64,000 nucleotides of DNA, taken from contig CM066303.1 in NCBI GenBank assembly GCA_033807695.1, forward strand, positions 2,418,001 to 2,482,000. Reading direction: 5' to 3'. The position numbers were made by a program, and so were the translations under genes. The DNA is from Daedaleopsis sinensis. Its lineage: Eukaryota; Basidiomycota; Agaricomycetes; Polyporales; Polyporaceae. Positions 57,513 to 64,000 of the stretch are shown piece after piece. The notes beneath the pieces are model-generated. The model worked only from the letters and a program-made list of their open reading frames with translations, made no database searches and was not told where the DNA came from. Numbering within the stretch: the stretch's first letter is position 1; the number at the start of each line of letters is the position of its first letter.

Positions 57513-59415
57513 ATGAACAACAAGAATCCAAACTGCCAAACCCCGTTACCGACACGAAAACGACAGTGGGCACCGGGGTCAGGGACGCCGAATGTGTACT
57601 CCGCAGCCAAGCGGCGGCGGATGTCCCTCGCGGACGAGCACGACGATGACTTCGAAGGCTTTGGAGCAGAGATTTCACATGGGGGAAAAGTCGATATGGT
57701 ACGTCTCTCTTCCTGGTTACGACTCGGGGTGACGCGTTGCGTGTTGCGCCCGATCATGTACGGCTGCGAGACGCGATCGGTCACGCAGTTTGGGGCGGAT
57801 TTCCGTCATTGAGGACGTCTCGTCTCCTCGACGCTGAGGTCGACGCTAGCTTCGTGCTGCCCTTGTCCCTGAATGTACAGCGGGGCGCTCCTGCCGTGCC
57901 TACGTCGACCTGAGCATCGAGAACTGGGAAGCACCCTACGCTTGCCCAACGACGTGCTCCCTTGACTTCTCCTCGCGTCACAATTCTCACCGCCCGTTAT
58001 AGTCCGACCGCTTCATCTCCGCGCGGAAAGACCGTGCTATCCCGCTCCAGACCACTCCACGCACCCAACGCATCGCCAAGTTTTTCGGCCTCGCCGACGA
58101 CCGCGTCCTCAAGTTCACTGACCCCAACGGCGACAAGCCCGGCACCAACTCATATCTCAATCGCCACCGTTTCAACTTCTACCAGCTCCTCAAGAAGCCC
58201 CATGTTGTCCCTCCCACGTCCGCCGAGGCGCAGCTTGGAGCCCGGAAACAGTTCATTCTAGCTTTGGACGGGCCGGGGATTCCCCCGGACCTCTTCGCGT
58301 ACCCCATCTCGTGGTCCATGCGCAATGCCATCGCGGTCGCGTGTGGGCTGGACGTGTACTACCAGGACTTGACGACTCGCAAGATCTCGCACCTGTTCAA
58401 GCTACCGAATCGACCCCGAGGGAAGCTAGTCAGCATAGAATGGTCACCTCATCGACCTAACGTCATCGCTGCCGGCGCGATGAATGGCGAGATGCAGCTA
58501 TGGGACGCGAACACAACGACGCGGCTCGGAATCTGGCAGGAGGATGGCGAAGCGGACATCGGCGGACTTAACTGGTATGAAGATGTGCTCGCCGTCGGGA
58601 TGGGTGATGGAACGATCACACTACACGACTCTCGCTCCCCATCACGCATCGGCCGAATCGACACGCACAAGGACAAGGTGCATGGTCTACGCTGGCGTCA
58701 CGATGGAAAATACCTCGCGAGCAGCGACCAGGCCGGCGTCGTCCAGCTATGGGATGCGCGCGCGGGCAAAGCTCTCGGCGTGTCCAACCGATGGGGCAGT
58801 AAGATGAAGCACCATGCCCCGATCAAGGCAAGTCGTTCCGTTCCTCGTTTCGTACGCATGTACTCATATAAGCTATAGGCTCTCGCATGGTGTCCATGGA
58901 AACCTGAGCTGCTCGCGACAGGTACGATGTACCCCGACGGCAAAATTCGCATCTGGAACATCAACAACACAACCGGTGCCGTTCCCCCAACACACATCAT
59001 CCCCGTGAACACCTCCGTCACCTCGCTCCTCTGGTCTCCCCACTGCAAGGAGCTGCTCTCCACACATGGCATGTCCTGGCTTCCCCGTGGGGGCGCAAGC
59101 GAGTCGTGCCCGAACCTCGGTGCCGGGATGGAAGCGGGCCCCAGCACGCGGCGACGCAGCAGCCGCGACAGGCCCGTGCCCATCAAGAGCCCGATGACGA
59201 ACTCGCTCACCGTGCATGCGTATCCGAGCCTGCGCCGCGTCGTCAGCGTCGCGGCGCACACGGGTCCAGTTGGACATAGCTGCCTCAGTCCGGACGGGAC
59301 GATGGTGTTCACGATTTGCCCCGCGGAGGAGGCGATGAAGATGTGGCGCGTCTGGGCCGTCCCGGAGAAGGCGGAGAGGAAGGAGAGCGTCTTCGATAAG
59401 TGCACCATTCGATGA
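57513..59415 (+). CDS. Cdc20/Cdh1-family APC/C activator, divergent
   Basis: Three exons: 57513-57698, 58003-58827, 58879-59415, giving 515 aa. A basic N-terminus (RKRQWAPGSGTPNVYSAAKR) precedes SDRFISARKDRA, at the place of the C-box (consensus D/E-R-F/Y-I-P-x-R; here Pro is Ser). The seven-blade WD40 propeller starts near RKQFILALDGPGI and includes YPISWSMRNAIAVACGLDVY, IEWSPHRPNVIAAGAMNGEM, VLAVGMGDGTITLHDSR, LRWRHDGKYLASSDQAGVVQ and LAWCPWKPELLATGTMYPDG. It ends KCTIR, the Ile-Arg tail by which these activators dock on APC/C. Family role: substrate recruitment for ubiquitination in mitosis, G1 or meiosis. Divergence from typical Cdc20 and Cdh1 suggests a specialised, perhaps meiotic, paralogue (inference). 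The second intron (58828-58878) starts GC. Confidence 0.85.
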
Positions 59416-60121
59416 GTTGCGCTAGCACCGGAGCAGGTGCAGGGAAGTTTGGTTACCGTGGCGCTTGGGTTCAGGTGTATGCTTTTCGAGTCGTTGGCTG
59501 TCGTTGGGTGCTGTGCGCTATACAGGTCATGTACGATGTTCCGAAGTGCTTTGTGCTTTGTATGATGCTCTCGAGGGGATCTCGCTGGACATATGCCGTT
59601 GTTTATGCTGTAGAATACCTATGTCACACTTAGTCGCGCCAAGCTATGTATTGTCTTAAACACTATACGGGCCCCGACTTGCCCCGACCCGCTCTACACC
59701 CTTCTACACCGGCACCATGTAAGTCTCAGTCTGGGATTTCGTCCTAGTTACAGCTATGTCCATCTGATTGCGTCCTCCCGTCCTGCTGACACTGATGCAC
59801 TTGCGGCTCTATGCCACTAGGAACGCTTCCCTCGCTGTCCCTGGCTTCCAAGTCAGCTCAAGTTAGCATGTGAAGTTTGTTCGTGCCATCTGCGTGCAGC
59901 ATGGGGCCGCCGAGTCCGAGAGACTCCGTCCGTGATGAGCTACGTATACCGGGAAGCACTCGTTGGCTTCCATCGGCCACCCAAGGGCCAAGATTGCTTC
60001 CTCCACACAGCCACGGTTTCATATATATAACCGACTCGCCGCTGCCATCTCGCGCCCCCATTTCGCGCCCAAGGCCCACCTATACTAACAGCTCTATCGA
60101 CCTATCGCTGAGTCGACCACT
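59416..60121. other. Intergenic, promoter of the heme-thiolate peroxidase gene
   Basis: 700 nt; short frames only. Contains the TATA-like element annotated separately. Confidence 0.5.
60018..60030 (+). promoter_or_regulatory. TATA box of the heme-thiolate peroxidase gene
   Basis: TTTCATATATATAACC lies about 95 nt upstream of the ATG at 60122. Confidence 0.55.
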
Positions 60122-61496
60122 ATGGCAGACGAAGACCACCCATACATCCCCGCAGGCGAGGAGGACAGCCGCTCTTCCTGTCCCGCGCTGAACGCCCTCG
60201 CGAACCATGGGTACATGTGAGTCCAACGCCTTCTCCGAACTCCCCATGTACATTTCATCTCATCTCATCTCCCCTGCCATCCTCCTTCCCTCTCACCTCT
60301 CATCTCTCATCTCATCTCCCACCCCGCGCAGCCCACACGACGGCCGCAACCTCACCCTCGCGCAGCTCGTGAACGCGCTCCGGGACGTGTACAACGTTTC
60401 GAACCCCGTCGCGACGGGCCTCACGCTCGGCGGGCTCGTGCTCTGCGGCCGGCGCAAGCCCGGGCTCACGCTCGCGCGCGAGCTCGACCTGCACGACCTC
60501 GCGCGCCACAACGTCATCGAGCACGACGGCTCGCTCGTGCACGCGGACGCCGCGAGCCCCGCGGACAAATTCGCGCCGACGGCCGTCGAGCCTGCGCTCC
60601 TCCGCCAGCTGCTCGACATCAACATTCCCCGCGATCCCGCGTCGGGTAGTGACAGCGACGACGAATGTGGCGGCGACGAGCAAAAGGACGACCCGGGCCC
60701 GAGCCCCAGTTCCAGTGCCACCTCAAGCCCCGTCTCCAAGACGTTCGCAGGCGCCGGAGGCCGTGGGGCGCCGAGCCTCACCTTGCATGACCTCTGCCGC
60801 TTCCAGCTACAGCGCCATGCGCCGCACGTCACCCGCCCGCTCGACACCCTGCACGCCCGCTTTGCCACGGGCGAGGTCGCGCTCCTGTACGAGGTGCTCT
60901 CCGTCGCCCCGTCAGACCCACACGCCGCGCCCCCCGCCCCTCCACCGGCGCGCGCATGGCGCTCGAGCTCGGAGGCGCGCCGCGCCAGCAGCGTGGAGGA
61001 GTTCGCGGGCGAGGTCGACGTCGCGTTCAAGCTCCAGCTCGACGCGCAGGCACAACTGCACCCCGTCGCGCACACGCTGCCCTCGCCCTCGCCCTCACCC
61101 GAGAAGCCGAAGTCCATGCGCAGACGCCTCCGCGATAGCGTGGGCTCGAGCTTTGCGGAAAAGGGCCAGAATCCGAAGAAGGTGGCCATCGATGGCGATC
61201 GTCGCGGACGCGCACACGCGCGTGGGTACTCGCGCGACCGCGACACCACGGGACACCCGGACGCGAACACGGAAGCGGCGTTGAGTGCCGAGGAGGGGGA
61301 GGAGGGGGCGAGGGTGGTGCCGAAGCGGTTCCTCGAGCAGTGGCTGGGCGAGGAACGGCTGCCCGAGGGCTGGGCGCGGCCCGCGCAGGAGCTTGGGTTC
61401 CCCGCGCTGCACATGCGGACGGACGAGATCCGCAAGGTGCAAGCTGCGATACTGGCGGCGGGGCTCGACGATGGGGGCCGACTGGCGAAGGACTAG
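60122..61496 (+). CDS. Heme-thiolate peroxidase / unspecific peroxygenase-like (chloroperoxidase family)
   Basis: Two exons, 60122-60216 and 60332-61496, giving 419 aa. It starts MADEDHPYIPAGEEDSRSS, with no signal peptide. The heme-ligand segment is SCPALNALANHGYIPHDGRN; Cys20 is the expected axial thiolate, in S-C-P instead of the usual P-C-P. ARHNVIEHDGSLVHAD carries the E-H-D motif (residues 95-97), in which Glu is the acid-base residue. The middle (about residues 145-200) is a low-complexity Asp/Ser insert, and another charged, Arg-rich insert lies near 300-350. The C-terminal part (EQWLGEERLPEGWARPAQEL) is family-typical. Known members are often secreted and oxidise or hydroxylate diverse substrates with peroxide. 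Lack of a signal peptide suggests an intracellular or differently processed form. Confidence 0.88.
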
Positions 61497-61886
61497 ACCC
61501 TAGGAGCGACTGAGGTTTGACTTGGAATCGAATATCCTGATTGCTTCGTTGTTGACTGGGAAAAGAGGCTGATCTGTTGGCATACGACTTCACGAGCCCG
61601 TTGCACGATTATGGTAGAGCTTGGATAATGCAGCACTCATGCGATATGTATGGAATCTGGGAATACATTCATCTATGCCATTGAACGACACAGGACGAGC
61701 ATGCGCAGTGCGCGACGCGGCTACAATATAAGTACAGCTTCCAGACGTACAGCGGGTACAGAGCGAGCTCGAGCTAGAACCAGCCATTGGCATCCAACAC
61801 GTACGAGTCCACCTTCTTACCGGTGGAACCGACGCCACAAGCGGGGAACCACACACACGCGGACCATCGAGAACCAATGTGGGCCT
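61497..61886. other. Convergent 3' flanks of peroxidase and Nudix genes
   Basis: 390 nt with no supported feature. Confidence 0.5.
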
Positions 61887-63994
61887 CTACGCTGCACGCG
61901 CGTGAGTTCTGCCAGACCTGGCACTGTGGCCGGCACCAACGCCGGAAGTATAGGCAGCCCTCTCCACTGGCAGCTCCGAGGGTGACACCTCGTCCACGTC
62001 CTCCCATTGCTCATCATTACCCCCGCCACCAGCCGGGGTATTCGAGCCCATCTGCATGTCCACGGCGCCCGAGTCACCCGCACCTCCCCCCATGTGCACC
62101 CCCGCCGCGGGGCGCGCCGCCGCCTGGGCCTCCAGCTGGCGGAGCTGCGCCATGTACGGCCGGTAGCCCGGGTCGGCCTGCGTCCGCAGCGTTTCGAGCC
62201 AGAGCTCGTATGCGATCTGGACGATGTGCGCGAGCTGGTTGTTCAGCCGCGGGAGTGCGTCGTCGATCGCGAGCAGGTACGTCTCGTACCCGACCTCGTC
62301 GGCCATGCGCGTGCCGGTCTCGACGGCCTGCGGGCGTCGAGGGTCATGGCGAAGGAGAGTTTGGACGTTCAGCGACCCACAGGTCACAGGTCATCGGCGT
62401 CGGCATGTTCACAGGTGGGCGGATGGCGGTTGCGGAATGGGTGTTGGGGGGCGGCGGCGGTCGAGCGACGTAAGTGTTGGGGTTCAGCAGACGCCATATC
62501 GACGAGGAGGAAGGACGCACCGCATCCGCCGGGATCTGCCCGACGTACCAGAACGTGAGGTACTCACCGCCATGCTGGTTGCGCCCCCCAGAGCCGCGGC
62601 CGTACGCGAGCGTAGATATGAAGATCGGCTCCGAGACGGGGCGCATCCGGTTGTGGTCGAGGGAGTGCGGGGGCTCCGGGGCGTTGTGCCGCACGATGAG
62701 CGGGAGGAAGCTCACGCGGAGGCCGGACTGCGGCGGGAGAGACGTGCGCGTGAGCAGCTGGCCGCATCCGACATCGAGAGGAATTCATAATAGGCTATAG
62801 ACCGGACTGTGTGATGTGTTGCTTCAGTCCGATCGGATGCGACGCGATCGAAGAGGAACCGTGGCTACCCCATGGTTAAATCATTCTATGCTCTATTCAC
62901 GCTTCTTGGAATCATTTCCGGCTATTGCCACCGGATGCATGAGACTCATGGAACGAGCTTCGTAGGCATAACCAAGCCGAGGCACCAGCACTTTAAGCAC
63001 TTCCCCGCATCCTCCGGTTGGCGACTGTTACGACGGGCTCCTTGACTCGTTGGAGAAAGATTGTCACGGCCGTAACAGTCGCCGACCGGAGAATGACGAA
63101 GAGAGAAGCACGGCCGATCCTGTCTGAGGGGTACCTGCTACATTGATACGAGCGTGATATCGAGAACCGTAAAGGCGATGAGCAAAACGTGGCGCCCGCT
63201 GCCGGTGTCCTCTCTCGCTTTGCATTATAACGCAGCTCATGCTGAGACCAACGGGCAATGTCGTGTGCAGTATAACGCGGTCAAGCTACGTCTCTCCACA
63301 AATATAGCACGTTCATGCAGGAGAAAGATCGCGCTACCACAATGACGGAACATGCATGGATGAGAATGCACGGTTGACCAGTAATCGTGGGTACTCGACC
63401 TCCGGCATCCACAAGCAAACGTAACGGAGATTGGAAGGGATGGGTCTGAGAATGGAAAACACATACCTCTTCGTGAGCCTCTCGGAGGGCAGCTTGCTCT
63501 AGGCTCTCCCCTACGTCTTTGCGGCCCTTCGGGAGAAACCACCGATGGTATGTATGTCCACCGATTTCTTCCGCTTCATGCAGAAGGACGACCTTGCCCG
63601 ACGACGGCTGTAGGATAACCATGCCGGCCCCAAGCATGAAGTCCTCTGCGTACCAGGTGCTGTCGACGACGGCGCCAGTAGACAGGTGCGAGAACGCATA
63701 GCGCTGTTCACGAGAAGCGCGGTAGTCTGAAGAGGAAGGCTGTGAGCTGCTAGCACTGACACGGGTGCCGGACGAGTGCGTATGTCGCGAGCCTGAAGAG
63801 CTAGGAGTAGTAGGAGATGCTGCCGCCCTGGAGGAATGTGGAGTCTGACGATGGGCTGCGTAAGAATGGCGCGGGTTAGTTGCGTGAGACTGGGTCACAG
63901 ATGAGCGATTCTGGGCAGAATGTGGCTGAGAGACTGAAGGGGTCGAGGGGCGTGGGGCAGAAGTCGAGGAGGCCTGGTGTGACCCGCCAGACAT
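61887..63994 (-). CDS. Nudix hydrolase (diphosphoinositol/nucleotide-type, fungal)
   Basis: Three exons: 63994-63467, 62727-62521, 62327-61887, giving 391 aa. The first 90 residues are Ser/Thr/His-rich and disordered. The Nudix fold follows: DFMLGAGMVILQPSSGKVVL, then the Nudix box GRKDVGESLEQAALREAHEE at the exon 1 end. Exon 2 completes the box with S-G and continues LRVSFLPLIVRHNAPEPP, EPIFISTLAYGRGSGGRNQH and GGEYLTFWYVGQIPADA. Exon 3 has RMADEVGYETYLLAIDDALP then RLNNQLAHIVQIAYELWLET and a Gly-rich acidic tail. The Glu residues of the box bind the catalytic metal, so activity is likely; the substrate is not known. The first intron is 739 nt, so exon 1 and exons 2-3 look like two unrelated genes if it is missed. 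The start is the ATG nearest the window edge. Confidence 0.86.
62728..63466 (-). other. 739-nt intron of the Nudix gene
   Basis: Donor GTATGT at 63466 and acceptor CCGCCGCAG ending at 62728, both phase 0, joining EAHEE to SGLRVSF. Contains the inverted repeat at 63008-63095. No coding content was recognised. Confidence 0.75.
63008..63095. repeat. 25-nt inverted repeat (hairpin) inside the Nudix intron
   Basis: Arms 63008-63032 and 63071-63095 are reverse complements with two mismatches, sharing the core GGCGACTGTTACG, separated by 38 nt. Confidence 0.9.
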
Positions 63995-64000
63995 CAGTCG

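Noticed and set aside
60293..61435. 380-codon frame antisense to the peroxidase
   Set aside because: A shadow of a very GC-rich gene; the plus-strand frame has the heme Cys and E-H-D motifs.
61887..62790. A separate unknown gene in front of the peroxidase
   Set aside because: There is no usable start codon in its frame, and its first residues (SGLRVSFLPL) exactly continue the Nudix box ending at 63467 through good splice sites.

Overview
The window is chromosomal DNA from a filamentous basidiomycete, most likely an agaricomycete of the Polyporales type. This is inferred from many short GT-AG introns (about 50-60 nt), from DUF6534, DUF7598 and fungal kinase-like genes, and from a short heme-thiolate peroxidase next to housekeeping genes. 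Almost every gene is split, so gene models below were built by reading splice sites and protein similarity by eye; none was checked against transcripts. There are no prokaryotic features and no CRISPR array. I recognised no tRNA or rRNA.

Left part (1-19.9 kb): the 5' end of an auxin-efflux-carrier-type transporter (-), an SRPBCC/START-like protein (-), a DUF7598 membrane protein (+), a glutamine-rich MARVEL-type protein (-), a Ser/Pro-rich unknown (+), a Munc13/Ync13-type exocytosis/cytokinesis protein with MUN-C2-MHD2 layout (-), and, divergent from it across an AT-rich gap, a BAG-domain co-chaperone (+).

Middle part (20-39 kb) is gene-poor and looks accessory. It holds a DUF6534 seven-helix membrane protein (+), a second SRPBCC protein (-) with the same length and intron positions as the first, and four co-oriented four-helix membrane protein genes (-). 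Two of these lie in a 2.6 kb segmental duplication with decayed companion genes. A fifth family member lies at 53 kb (+).

Right part (39-64 kb) is mostly conserved genes: an amino acid/GABA-type permease (-), a fungal kinase-like protein (+), an MFSD1-like MFS transporter (+) followed by a 1 kb foldback (199-nt inverted arms), an ER Hsp70-like Lhs1/Grp170 chaperone ending in HEEL (+), the fifth four-helix protein (+), a gene-poor 3.7 kb stretch with a tandemly duplicated basic mini-gene, a divergent Cdc20/Cdh1-type APC/C activator (+), a heme-thiolate peroxidase/peroxygenase-like protein (+) and a Nudix hydrolase (-) split by a 739-nt intron that carries a hairpin.

Functional links visible: the BAG protein and Lhs1 are both Hsp70-system factors, and the Munc13-like, MARVEL-type and four-helix proteins all belong to membrane/secretory biology. 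No biosynthetic cluster is evident. The most unusual content is the four-helix family with its duplication, the foldback downstream of the MFS gene, and the hairpin-bearing long intron.
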